Below, one piece after another: positions 37,601-45,809 of a DNA stretch of 64,000 nucleotides; the first letter of the stretch is position 1, and every line of letters starts with the position of its first letter. The notes beneath the pieces were generated by a model. That model made no database searches. It was not told where the DNA came from and saw only the letters and a program-made list of their open reading frames with translations. A program made the position numbers and the translations under genes. The DNA is taken from assembly GCA_040414855.1 (NCBI GenBank), contig JBEDUQ010000038.1:1-64000 (forward strand), read 5' to 3'. This DNA comes from DASVXQ01 sp040414855 (GTDB lineage Bacteria > Actinomycetota > CALGFH01).

Positions 37601-39393
37601 CCGACCCGGGCGGCGCGCTCGCCGACCAGATAGACGCCGAACAGGCCACGGTCGGGAATGGTGCCGCCAGAGGTCACCGCCAGCCGCTGCGCGCCGGGAC
37701 GACCGGTCAGGCGGCCATCGATCCGGTCCCAGTTCAGCCGCGGCCGCAGCTCGGCGAACTCGTCCGACGGATAGCGCCCCGACAGCATGTCGAGGACGCC
37801 GTCGAGCGCGCTGCGGGGCAGGTCGGCAAACGACGCCGTGCGGCGGACCAGCGCCTCGAGGTCGTCGACCGTCCAGTCTTCCATCGCCACCATGGCGACG
37901 ATCTGCTGCGCCAGGACGTCCAGCGGGTTGCGCGGATAGGCCATTGCCTCGATCGCGCCCTCGCGCATCCGCTCGACCACCACGGCGCACTCGACCAGGT
38001 CGCCGCGGAACTTCGGGAAGACCACGCCGCGGCTGACCGCACCGACCTGGTGACCCGAACGGCCGATCCGCTGGAGGCCCTGTGCCACCGAGGTCGGCGC
38101 CTCCACCTGGACCACCAGATCGACGGCGCCCATGTCGATGCCCAGCTCCAGCGAGCTGGTGGCCACCACCGCGCTCAGGGTGCCGGCCTTGAGGTCCTCT
38201 TCGATCTGGACACGCTGTTCGCGGCTGACCGAGCCGTGGTGGGCGCGGGCGATATCCTCGCCGGCCAGCTCGTTCAACCGCGCGCAGAGCCGCTCCGCGA
38301 GTCGGCGCGAGTTGGCGAACACGATCGTCGACCGATGCGCCCGGATCAGCTCGAGCAGGCGCTCGTCGATGTGGGGCCAGATGCTGCGACGCTCAGGGTC
38401 GGTGTCGAGCGGCTCGAAGCCCTCGATCGCACCGAGCCCTTGCGAGACCGCGTGTGGACCCGCTCCGTCCGAATCGCCCGGAACCGGGCCGGAACGCTGC
38501 GCACCACCCGGAGGCTGTCCGGTCCCGTTCGAGCTGCCCGCCGAGTCCGGCCGGGGCGCATCGCCGTCCTCGGCGCTCGGCCAGGTGAGCACCGGAAGGG
38601 GCGGCGGGCCGCCGGGAACCTCCCCGATCGCGGACATGTCCTCGACCGGCACGACCACCTTGAGGTCGAACGACTTTGGGCTCGGCGGCGCGACCACGGC
38701 GACCGGCTGCTTGCCTCCGAGGAAGCGCGCGACCTCCTCGAGTGGCCGCACGGTCGCCGACAGCCCGATCCGCTGGGCCGGCCTCGGGAGGAGCTCGTCG
38801 AGCCGTTCGAGGCTCAGTGCCAGGTGGGAGCCACGCTTGGTCGCGACGACCGAGTGGACCTCATCGACGATCACCGTGTCGATCTGCCGCAGCGCCTCGC
38901 GCGCCTGTGAGGTGAGCAGCAGGAACAGCGACTCTGGCGTGGTGATGAGGATGTCGGGCGGCTTGCTCGAGAAGCGCCGGCGCGCGTCGGCGGGCGTGTC
39001 GCCCGTGCGCATGTCCACGGTGAGCTGGGGCATCGGCTCGCCGAGGCGGGCGGCGACTGTCCGGAGGCCGGCCAGCGGCGTCCGCAGGTTCCGCTCGACG
39101 TCGGCGGCCAGCGCCTTCAGCGGTGAGACATAGAGGACGCGGAGCCGGCGCTTGGGGTGGACCGGCGGCGCCGCGGCAAGGCGGTCGATCGCCCCGAGGA
39201 AGGCGGCCAACGTCTTACCAGAGCCGGTCGGAGCCACGACCAAGGCATTTCCGCCGCCCGCGATGGCCTCCCATGCCCCGACCTGGGCGGGGGTCGGGGT
39301 CTCGAAGGCACCCTCGAACCAGGTCCGGGTGAGCGTTGAGAAGCGGCCGAGGGCACGCTCGGCAGCACGCGAATCAGCTGCGAAATCAGTCAT
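34624..39393 (-). CDS. lhr: Lhr-type superfamily 2 DNA helicase
   Basis: 1589 residues. 3'-5' helicase of the Lhr family (long form). Two RecA-like domains: Walker A APTGSGKTLAAFLGAIDRL, DEVH box IVDEVHSVVATKRG, SATVRPLEEVARFLGG, and later TSSLELGIDMGAVDLVVQ and QRIGRSGHQVGAVS. Then a winged helix and the Lhr-core, followed by the C-terminal Lhr domains up to residue 1589. A Gly/Ser/Asp/Pro-rich insertion near residues 270-330 lies between the RecA-like domains. Mycobacterial Lhr is induced by DNA damage. The ATG start (39391-39393) has no clear ribosome site. nei follows 111 bases downstream. Confidence 0.93.
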   Translation of the reverse strand: MTDFAADSRAAERALGRFSTLTRTWFEGAFETPTPAQVGAWEAIAGGGNALVVAPTGSGKTLAAFLGAIDRLAAAPPVHPKRRLRVLYVSPLKALAADVERNLRTPLAGLRTVAARLGEPMPQLTVDMRTGDTPADARRRFSSKPPDILITTPESLFLLLTSQAREALRQIDTVIVDEVHSVVATKRGSHLALSLERLDELLPRPAQRIGLSATVRPLEEVARFLGGKQPVAVVAPPSPKSFDLKVVVPVEDMSAIGEVPGGPPPLPVLTWPSAEDGDAPRPDSAGSSNGTGQPPGGAQRSGPVPGDSDGAGPHAVSQGLGAIEGFEPLDTDPERRSIWPHIDERLLELIRAHRSTIVFANSRRLAERLCARLNELAGEDIARAHHGSVSREQRVQIEEDLKAGTLSAVVATSSLELGIDMGAVDLVVQVEAPTSVAQGLQRIGRSGHQVGAVSRGVVFPKFRGDLVECAVVVERMREGAIEAMAYPRNPLDVLAQQIVAMVAMEDWTVDDLEALVRRTASFADLPRSALDGVLDMLSGRYPSDEFAELRPRLNWDRIDGRLTGRPGAQRLAVTSGGTIPDRGLFGVYLVGERAARVGELDEEMVYESRVGEVFTLGASSWRIEEITHDRVLVSPAPGQPGKLPFWHGDTLGRPVELGRALGAFLREVQDLPPEDRTRRLTDAGLDRNASANLLQYLGEQLDATGSLPDDRTIVVERFRDELGDWRLCLHSPFGGKVHAPWAQAIEARVHERLGLDVQTMYTDDGIVVRLPEADEAPATESVLFDPEEIEDLVVSQVSASALFASRFRECAARALLLPRRRPGQRTPLWQQRQRSAGLLQVASRFGSFPIVLETVRECIQDVFDVPGLAELMASIARREVRVVVVDTPFPSPFASSLQFGYVAAFMYEGDAPLAERRAQALSLDRSVLAELLGREELRDLIDPAALADLELELQLLAPDRKVSGPDAMHDALRLLGDLSVDEAAGRAEDPEAVAGWLAELEATRRAIRLRIAGQERWVAIEDAARFRDALGAAMPPGVPNAFLDPVADPVGDLVGRWARTHGPFQPDEPARRLGLGVAVVAETLGRLEISGRVVDGEFRPGSSGREWLDAEVLRRLRRRSLAALRREVEPVPQDALARFLLAWQGVGRAGPRRADLDSIYQLIEQLQGAAVPASALERQILPARLPDYNPGLLDQLCSAGEVVWVGAGPLGSDDGWVSLYTADQAPLLMPEALDTELSPLAARVREALAGHGAMFFRQLSDAVGSTNDNELLLAIWELVWAGVATNDTLAPLRGLLAGGVGTKARQVRSRRGGRPRRPAMPSRLGPPAGAGRWSLAPGRSTDATRRLHAASEQLLERHGVVTRGAVIAERVPGGFAGVYPLLKAMEEAGTCRRGYFVDGLGGAQFAVPGAVDRMRSLADSTPDRAEERTGEPGPTPGGPRAGRSRKDEPQTVVLAAADPANPYGGALAWPERSAMAVDGQPAAERPGHRPGRKAGAVVILVDGELILYVERGGRTLLTFSDDPDRLRRAADALALAVRDGALGRLAVERADGGEVYASPMARALTEAGFRPTARGLRLAGGPGASRWGS

Positions 39394-39432
39394 GAAGCCA
39401 TGGTAGACGGCGCCCGCGACAGTCGCCGATCG

Positions 39433-39441
39433 TTATCCACA
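39433..39441 (+). promoter_or_regulatory. Perfect DnaA box, lhr side
   Basis: TTATCCACA, exact consensus, 40 bases upstream of the lhr start. Confidence 0.5.
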
Positions 39442-39515
39442 CCCCCTGACCTGGGTGATCATCGCGCGGGCAGCACATGGGATAAGAAAAAGAAGGCCCA
39501 CGGGTCGTTCATGCC

Positions 39516-39555
39516 GGCGAGGCGGCGAGGCGGCGAGGCGGCGAGGCGGCGAGGC
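39516..39555. repeat. Five tandem copies of an 8-bp unit
   Basis: GGCGAGGC repeated five times without change between lhr and kgd. As 8 is not a multiple of 3 it is not a coding repeat. Confidence 0.85.
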
Positions 39556-39778
39556 CGCGGGGCGCGGGGCCGGCCGCGCGGTCCTGGGAGGGCGCGTCTG
39601 GAGTCGCGGTGCGGGGCGGGGCCCTTGCGGGCGCCGGCGCACGCGGATGTCCCCGATCACGGCCGAGCTTCGCCAGCCATGTCTGAGGAGATTGCGGGGT
39701 CACATCGAGGGGGAATCCACCATGATTCGGGCGTTGAACCGCGGCGCCGCCGGTAGATTCTCGAACTCGCGCATGAGG

Positions 39779-39787
39779 TTATCCACA
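39779..39787 (+). promoter_or_regulatory. Perfect DnaA box, kgd side
   Basis: TTATCCACA, exact consensus, 135 bases upstream of the kgd start. Confidence 0.5.
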
Positions 39788-39921
39788 GATTCCGAGAACC
39801 CTCTCGGAGAGCTTGGAGCGAGGTGGCACACTGGTCCTGGAACGCCATTCATGCTGGTAGGTCGCGATATGCGCCGGCCCGGCTGGCGTTCGAGCGCTTG
39901 ACCGAGAGGTGTGGCAACGAG

Positions 39922-42900
39922 ATGGCATGGTTCGATCGGCCGGAGTTCGGTCCCAACGTGGGCCTCGTCGACGAGGTCTACCGGCAGTACCTGGACGACC
40001 CGACCTCCGTGAGCGAGGCGTGGCGCGAATTCTTCGCCGAGCACGACCTCGAGGAGGACGCCGAATCCAGCGATTCGGTGGAAACCGTCACCCCTGCCGA
40101 GACGACGACCCAGCCCTCAGAGGGGAACGGAGCACGGCCTGGGGAGGCTCAGGCCGGACCGACGACGACGGGCGAGGCGGCTCCCGCGGAGACGGCCGAG
40201 GCGGCTCCAGACAAGACCGCGGCGGAGCCCACAGGGGACGGAGCGGCCGGAGCCGCCGAGGCGAAGCGCGCCCAGGTGAAGCCCACTGAGGCCAAGCCCG
40301 CCGAGGCGAGGACCGCGGAGGTCAAGCCGGCCGAGGCCGAGGCCGATGAGGAGCCGCTCCGCGGAGCCGCGGCGCGGATCGTCCAGACCATGGAGGCCAG
40401 TCGGGAGGTTCCGACCGCGACCTCGTTCAGGGTCGTGCCCGCGCGGCTGCTCGAAGTCAACCGGGACGTGCTCAACGGCCACCTGCGCAGGCGGCGTGGG
40501 GGCAAGGTGAGCTTCACGCACCTGATCGGCTACGCGGTGGTCAAGGCCATCCAGGCGATGCCGGCGATGAAGTCCATCTACGTCGAGCGGGACTCGAAGC
40601 CGAGAGTGCGCCGGCCCGAGCACCTGAACCTCGGCCTCGCCGTGGATACCAGGCGGCCGGACGGCAGCCGGACCCTGCTGGTCCCGAACATCAAGGCGGC
40701 GGACACGCTCGACTTCGGCGCCTTCGTGAGCGCCTACGAGCAGCTGATCAGCAAGGTCAGGAGCAACAAGCTGACCGTCGAGGACTTCGCCGACACGCAC
40801 GTGACCATCACCAACCCGGGCACCGTGGGAACGGTGATGTCGGTCCCCCGCCTGCTCGCCGGACAGGCGGCGATCATCGGCGTCGGCGCGATCGACTACC
40901 CCGCCGAGTACCGCGGCGCGGACCCGGCGACCCTGGCCGAGATGGCCGTCGGCAAGACGGTCACGCTGACCTCCACCTATGACCACCGTGTGATCCAAGG
41001 GGCCGAGAGCGGGGAGTTCCTGGCCAAGCTCCAGGCGCTACTGCTCGGTGAGGACGACTTCTACGACGAGGTCTTCCGCAGCGTCGGCGTTCCGTACGTC
41101 GCGGTGCGCTGGCACACCGACCAGCGGGCGACTCCCGAGTCGCTCGAGCTGGCCGAGAAGCAGGCGCGCGTCTACCAGCTCATCAACCTCTACCGGGTGC
41201 GCGGCCACCTGATCGCCAACCTCGACCCGCTCGAGACCAAGCAGCCGACCATGTACACCGAGCTGGACCCGGCCAGCTACGGCCTCACGATCTGGGACCT
41301 GGAGCGGCCGTTCCTGACCGGCGGCCTCTCGCAGGAGCGGGAGCTGCGCCTGCGAGAGATCATGCGCATCCTCCGCGACGCCTACTGCCGCACCGCCGGC
41401 ATCGAGTACATGCACATCTCGCACCCCGACGAGAAGGCCTGGATCCAGAAGCGGGTCGAGGTGCCCCCGGCGACCCTGCCACAGGAGGACCAGCTCCAGA
41501 TCCTGAACAAGCTCATCGAGGCCGAGGTGTTCGAGCGCTTCCTGCACAACAAGTACGTTGGTCAGAAGCGCTTCAGCCTCGAGGGCGCCGAGAGCCTGAT
41601 CCCAATGCTCGACGCGGTGCTGGACCGCGCCGCCGACGATGGCATGGACGGGGTCGTCATCGGCATGGCGCACCGCGGGCGACTCAACGTGCTGGCCAAC
41701 ACGGTTGGCAAGAGCTACAGCGAGATCTTCCACGAGTTCGAGGGACACCTCGACCCGGCACTGTCGCAGGGCTCCGGCGACGTGAAGTACCACCTCGGGG
41801 CGAGCGGAAAGCACACGGCGCCGTCGGGCAAGCAGATCCGCGTCGAGGTCGCCTCCAACCCCAGCCACCTCGAAGCCGTCAACCCCGTGGTCGAGGGTCT
41901 GACGCGAGCCAAGCAGGACCTTCTCGACCGCGGCGAGGAGGCGCCGGTGCTGCCGGTGCTGATCCACGGCGACGCGGCCTTTGCCGGCCAGGGCGTCGTG
42001 GCCGAGACGCTGAACCTCTCCCAGCTGCGCGGCTACCGGACCGGCGGGACGGTCCACGTGGTCGTCAACAACCAGCTCGGGTTCACGACCAGTCCCGACT
42101 ACGGACGCTCGTCGACCTACGCGACCGACGTGGCCAAGATGATCCAGGCGCCGATCTTCCACGTGAACGGCGACGACCCCGAAGCCTGCGTGCGCATCGC
42201 GCGGCTGGCGTTCGACTACCGGCAGACGTTCAAGAAGGACGTCGTCATCGACATGTGGTGCTACCGCCGCTTCGGCCACAACGAGGGCGACGACCCCTCG
42301 TTCACCCAGCCGCTGATGTACGCGCGGATCAAGTCGCGGCCGAGCGTCCGCAAGCTCTACACCGAGGCGCTCGTCAACCGCGGCGACTTCTCGCTCAAGG
42401 ACGCGGAGCGTTCGCTCGAGGAGTTCCGGCAGCGGTTGCAGCAGGCGTTCGACGACTTCCGCGAGGACGGCGAGACGCCGGAGGTGGAGCTGGAGCATCC
42501 GTCGCCGTTGTCGGCGGACCCAGAGGTCACCACGGCGGTCGACCGGGGCCGGCTCGAACGGATCCTGGACCGGATCACCACGGCGCCCAACAGCTTCGCG
42601 ATCCACCCGAAGCTCACCAGGTGGCTCAACGATCGGCGGCAGGCGCTCGAGCGCGACTCGGTGGACTGGTCACTGGCCGAGGCGCTCGCGCTCGGCTCGC
42701 TGCTCGACGAGGGTCGCGACGTCCGGCTCACCGGACAGGACACACGCCGCGGGACCTTCAGCCAGCGGCACTCCGTGCTCGTCGACCAGAAGAACGGCAA
42801 GCAGTACGCGCCGCTCGCCCACGTGAGCGACCGGCAGGGACGGTTCTTCGTCTACGACAGCCTGCTGAGCGAGTTCGCCGCGCTCGGGTTCGAGTACGGC

Positions 42901-43686
42901 TACTCGGTGGCCAACCCCGAGGCGCTGGTGCTGTGGGAGGCGCAATACGGCGACTTCATCAACGGCGCCCAGATCATCGTCGACCAGTTCATCGTCGCCG
43001 CCGAGGAGAAGTGGGGCCAGCGCACCGGACTGGTGCTGCTGCTTCCACACAGCTTCGAGGGCCAGGGGGCGGAGCACTCCAGCGCCCGCGTCGAGCGCTT
43101 CCTCCAACTCGCGGCCGAGGACAACATCCAGGTTGCGTGGCCGTCGACCGCGGCACAGTACTTCCACCTGCTCCGCAGGCAGGCGCTGCGCGCGAGCCAC
43201 AAGCCACTGGTGGTGCTCACACCGAAGTCGCTGCTGCGGCTCGCGGCGACACGCTCGACAGTCGAGGAGCTGACCGAGGGCCGGTTCCAGGACGTGCTCC
43301 CGGACCCGGCCCGACCCGATCCCCAGCGGGTGCGGCGGGTGCTCCTGGCGAGCGGCAAGGTCTACTACGACCTCGCAAAGCGCCGGGACGACGACAAGCT
43401 GGAGGACGTGACGCTGCTTCGGGTGGAACAGCTCTATCCGTTCCCGGACGAGCGGATCCGCGAGCGGCTCGACGAGTACCTGAACGCCGAGCGGGTGGTC
43501 TGGGTCCAGGAGGAACCAGAGAACATGGGCGCCTGGAGCTACCTCGCGGTCAGGTTCGAGCGCGAGTTCGGCAGGCCGCTCGAGCTGGCAAGCCGCGAGG
43601 AGGCCGCCGCCCCGGCCACCGGCAGCCCGTCGATCCACCAGCGGCAGCAGCGCCGACTACTCGACCACGCACTTACGGACCATTAA
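39922..43686 (+). CDS. kgd: Multifunctional 2-oxoglutarate dehydrogenase E1 / succinyltransferase E2 (Kgd)
   Basis: 1254 residues. The actinobacterial fused form: an N-terminal segment (FGPNVGLVDEVYRQYLDDP), an Ala/Pro/Lys/Thr-rich linker (about 50-140), an E2 succinyltransferase core ending in the catalytic TYDHRVIQGAESGEF near residue 353, and a full E1 with the thiamine-site stretch GMAHRGRLNVLAN near 580 and RRFGHNEGDDPSFTQP. There is no lipoyl domain in the linker, as in mycobacterial Kgd, where E2 lipoyl groups come from another protein. It feeds the TCA cycle and glutamate synthesis. The ATG at 39922 is chosen from the conserved start MAWFDRPEFGPN, with GAGAGGTG upstream. Confidence 0.95.
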   Translation: MAWFDRPEFGPNVGLVDEVYRQYLDDPTSVSEAWREFFAEHDLEEDAESSDSVETVTPAETTTQPSEGNGARPGEAQAGPTTTGEAAPAETAEAAPDKTAAEPTGDGAAGAAEAKRAQVKPTEAKPAEARTAEVKPAEAEADEEPLRGAAARIVQTMEASREVPTATSFRVVPARLLEVNRDVLNGHLRRRRGGKVSFTHLIGYAVVKAIQAMPAMKSIYVERDSKPRVRRPEHLNLGLAVDTRRPDGSRTLLVPNIKAADTLDFGAFVSAYEQLISKVRSNKLTVEDFADTHVTITNPGTVGTVMSVPRLLAGQAAIIGVGAIDYPAEYRGADPATLAEMAVGKTVTLTSTYDHRVIQGAESGEFLAKLQALLLGEDDFYDEVFRSVGVPYVAVRWHTDQRATPESLELAEKQARVYQLINLYRVRGHLIANLDPLETKQPTMYTELDPASYGLTIWDLERPFLTGGLSQERELRLREIMRILRDAYCRTAGIEYMHISHPDEKAWIQKRVEVPPATLPQEDQLQILNKLIEAEVFERFLHNKYVGQKRFSLEGAESLIPMLDAVLDRAADDGMDGVVIGMAHRGRLNVLANTVGKSYSEIFHEFEGHLDPALSQGSGDVKYHLGASGKHTAPSGKQIRVEVASNPSHLEAVNPVVEGLTRAKQDLLDRGEEAPVLPVLIHGDAAFAGQGVVAETLNLSQLRGYRTGGTVHVVVNNQLGFTTSPDYGRSSTYATDVAKMIQAPIFHVNGDDPEACVRIARLAFDYRQTFKKDVVIDMWCYRRFGHNEGDDPSFTQPLMYARIKSRPSVRKLYTEALVNRGDFSLKDAERSLEEFRQRLQQAFDDFREDGETPEVELEHPSPLSADPEVTTAVDRGRLERILDRITTAPNSFAIHPKLTRWLNDRRQALERDSVDWSLAEALALGSLLDEGRDVRLTGQDTRRGTFSQRHSVLVDQKNGKQYAPLAHVSDRQGRFFVYDSLLSEFAALGFEYGYSVANPEALVLWEAQYGDFINGAQIIVDQFIVAAEEKWGQRTGLVLLLPHSFEGQGAEHSSARVERFLQLAAEDNIQVAWPSTAAQYFHLLRRQALRASHKPLVVLTPKSLLRLAATRSTVEELTEGRFQDVLPDPARPDPQRVRRVLLASGKVYYDLAKRRDDDKLEDVTLLRVEQLYPFPDERIRERLDEYLNAERVVWVQEEPENMGAWSYLAVRFEREFGRPLELASREEAAAPATGSPSIHQRQQRRLLDHALTDH

Positions 43687-43730
43687 GGTAAGCGCTTCGG
43701 CAGCCCCTATCCCAAAAGGAGCGATGCGCC

Positions 43731-44117
43731 GTGAAAGTCCGTCAAATCGCGAGCAGCGCGGTGGTAACCGTCGGGCCGACACAGACGCTCCGAGAGGCAG
43801 CGCGGCTCATGGCGACACATCGCGTCGGCTCCGCCGTGGTCCAGGATGCGGAACACCTCGCCGGCATCCTCACCGAGCGAGACGTGCTGAAGGCGGTCGC
43901 GGCCGGGGCGGAGCCCGAGAGCTCGACCGTGCAGGACTTCATGACCCCCGATGTGGTGACGGTTGGGCCGGAATGGGACCTGATCGAAGCCGCCGGCGAG
44001 ATGGCCCGCCGGCGGATCCGCCACCTGGTCGTCTACGACGGCGGGCAGCTCCTGGGCATCCTCTCCGTCCGGGACGTGCTGCCGGCGCTGCTTCCCGCCG
44101 ACCAGCCCTCGAGCTGA
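43731..44117 (+). CDS. Two-CBS-domain protein
   Basis: 128 residues, a single Bateman module: CBS1 (VVTVGPTQTLREAARLMATHRVG, GILTERDVLKAV) and CBS2 (VVTVGPEWDLIEAAGEMARRRI, GILSVRDVLPALL). Such modules bind adenine nucleotides and sense energy state. GTG start at 43731 with AAAGGAG nine bases upstream, 44 bases after kgd. Its position behind kgd suggests shared transcription, but no partner enzyme domain is present. Confidence 0.88.
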   Translation: MKVRQIASSAVVTVGPTQTLREAARLMATHRVGSAVVQDAEHLAGILTERDVLKAVAAGAEPESSTVQDFMTPDVVTVGPEWDLIEAAGEMARRRIRHLVVYDGGQLLGILSVRDVLPALLPADQPSS

Positions 44118-44307
44118 GCCAGGGCGGCAACCCGCGACCGCCCCACCCGACGGCTACGACGCCAATGCGGTTGGGCCGCCCGGACGAATCCAGACCTTCG
44201 ACCATGGCGAGTGCGGCGCCGCTGTACGTGCCCGAAGCGGTGTGCTATCTGTCGCGCGGAGCGTGCGGCCGCGCCGCTGAACACCATCGTTCCCGGAGGG
44301 CAAGCCG

Positions 44308-45669
44308 ATGGAGCTGGACGAGGTCCTGTCTGCGATCACGGCAGACGGCGTCGAGTTCGTCCGATTCGAGCAGACGGACCTGCACGGCATCTCGCGCTCG
44401 AAGACGATCCCGGCGAGGCACGTGGAGTCGTTCGCGCGCAACGGCCTCAACTTCCTGCTGGGGCAGCTCGGTTTCGACGAGCAGGCCGGGGTCGCTCCGG
44501 GCACCGGCTACCTCGAGGACCGCGGCTTCCCCGACTCGAAGCTGTTCCCAGACCCGGACACTTACGCGGTGCTGCCGTGGGCGGACTCGACGGCTCGGCT
44601 GATCTGCAATCCGCACTTCTTCGATGGCGCGCCAGCCGGCGCCTCGCCGCGGCTGGTGATGGGACGCCTGTGCGATGCCTTGGCCGACGAGGGCTACCAC
44701 CATCTGTCCGGCTACGAGTACGAGCTGTACGTGGTCCGCGCGGAGGACCGGCAGCCGCCGTTTCCGGGCATCCAGATCTTCGCCACCTTGCGCAACAGCT
44801 TCGACGAGGAGTTCGTCAACGACGTGCTTCGCTCGATGCCGGAGGTCGGCGTCGACATCATCACCTCCAACGCCGAATACGGCCCTGGCCAGATGGAGAT
44901 CAATTTCGCGCCGGCGCTTGGCCTGACCGCCGCGGACCACGCGTTCACCTTCAAGAACGGCATCAAGGAGATCGCCAGGCGCCACGGCTACATGGCATCG
45001 TTCATGACCAAGCCGTACGCCGACCAGAGCGCGAGCGGCTGCCACCTGCACGAGAGCCTCATCGAGGTCAGCAGCGGCCGCAATGCCTTCGCGAGCGACG
45101 ACTCGACGCCGGGAGCGCTCGCCGAAGTCGGCCGCTGGTGGCTGGGCGGCCAGCTCACGCACCAGCCGGCGATGACCGCGTTCTTCGCGCCGACCGTCAA
45201 CTGTGGCAAGCGCTTCAAGCAGTGGTCGTTCGCGCCGGTGAACGCGACCTGGGCGCTGGAGAACCGCTCGGTCGCCATCCGCGTGAAGGGGCTTGCCGGC
45301 GCCGGGCTGCACACCGAGAACCGCGTGCCCTGCGGCGCCTCCAACCCCTACCTGGTCGGAGCCGCTGCGATCGCCGCCGGTCTGGACGGCATCCGCAACC
45401 ACATCGAGCCACCGCCCGCGCTCGAAGGGCTCGCCTACGGCATCGACGGCCCGGGGCTGCTCCCCACCCGGCTGGAGGTCGCGCTCGACGCGCTGGAGAA
45501 GGACGCTGCCATGCGCGAGTTGCTCGGCGAGGAGCTGATCCGCCTGTTCCTCGCGGTCAAGCGTCACGAGATCGCCAAGGCCACCGAGCACGCTCTCGAC
45601 TACACCGCCGCCGACTGGACCGACCGCGTGGACCCCTTCGAGGTCTCCGAGTTCTTCGAGTTTCTCTAG
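44308..45669 (+). CDS. Glutamine-synthetase-like enzyme (GlnA3/GlnA4 or PuuA type)
   Basis: 453 residues. Full GS fold: short beta-grasp (DGVEFVRFEQTDLHGISRSK), then the catalytic part with YEYELYVV, NAEYGPGQMEINFAPALG, GCHLHESL, and ENRVPCGASNPYLVGAAAI. It lacks the adenylylation-site region of GlnA. Stand-alone members of this branch glutamylate polyamines, ethanolamine or other amines rather than ammonia; the substrate cannot be told from sequence. The start ATG has GGAGGG seven bases upstream. It faces the fuconate dehydratase gene tail to tail across tandem repeats. Confidence 0.85.
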   Translation: MELDEVLSAITADGVEFVRFEQTDLHGISRSKTIPARHVESFARNGLNFLLGQLGFDEQAGVAPGTGYLEDRGFPDSKLFPDPDTYAVLPWADSTARLICNPHFFDGAPAGASPRLVMGRLCDALADEGYHHLSGYEYELYVVRAEDRQPPFPGIQIFATLRNSFDEEFVNDVLRSMPEVGVDIITSNAEYGPGQMEINFAPALGLTAADHAFTFKNGIKEIARRHGYMASFMTKPYADQSASGCHLHESLIEVSSGRNAFASDDSTPGALAEVGRWWLGGQLTHQPAMTAFFAPTVNCGKRFKQWSFAPVNATWALENRSVAIRVKGLAGAGLHTENRVPCGASNPYLVGAAAIAAGLDGIRNHIEPPPALEGLAYGIDGPGLLPTRLEVALDALEKDAAMRELLGEELIRLFLAVKRHEIAKATEHALDYTAADWTDRVDPFEVSEFFEFL

Positions 45670-45710
45670 GGGAACAGGGGCGCGGCGGGCGGCTACGGGG
45701 AGCGCCCGCC

Positions 45711-45785
45711 GGGCGGCCCTGGGACCGGACGGCGCGGGCGGCCCGGGGACCGGACGGGGCGGGCGACCAAGGAACGGACCCGCCC
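45711..45785. repeat. Three tandem 25-bp repeats between convergent genes
   Basis: Units start at 45711, 45736 and 45761 (GGGCGGCCCKGGGACCGGAC core); the third has diverged. They fill the gap between the GS-like gene stop and the convergent fuconate dehydratase gene stop. Confidence 0.75.
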
Positions 45786-45809
45786 CGCGACGACCGACCA
45801 CGACCCGCC

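Larger units (their letters stand above)
39394..39921. other. Divergent lhr/kgd intergenic region
   Basis: 528 bases with no gene I trust. It contains two perfect DnaA boxes (39433-39441, 39779-39787) and a run of five 8-bp repeats (39516-39555). A 59-codon frame (39722-39901) with a GAGGGGG motif in front has no recognisable similarity and low complexity. Promoters for both flanking genes should lie here; TTGAAC at 39734 with TAGATT has too short a spacer to be sure. Confidence 0.5.

Noticed and set aside
39433..39787. Replication origin between lhr and kgd
   Set aside because: Only two DnaA boxes, no dnaA/dnaN neighbourhood and no extended AT-rich unwinding region.
39722..39901. 59-codon small ORF upstream of kgd
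   Set aside because: A GAGGGGG motif precedes it, but the product has no recognisable features and spans a DnaA box.
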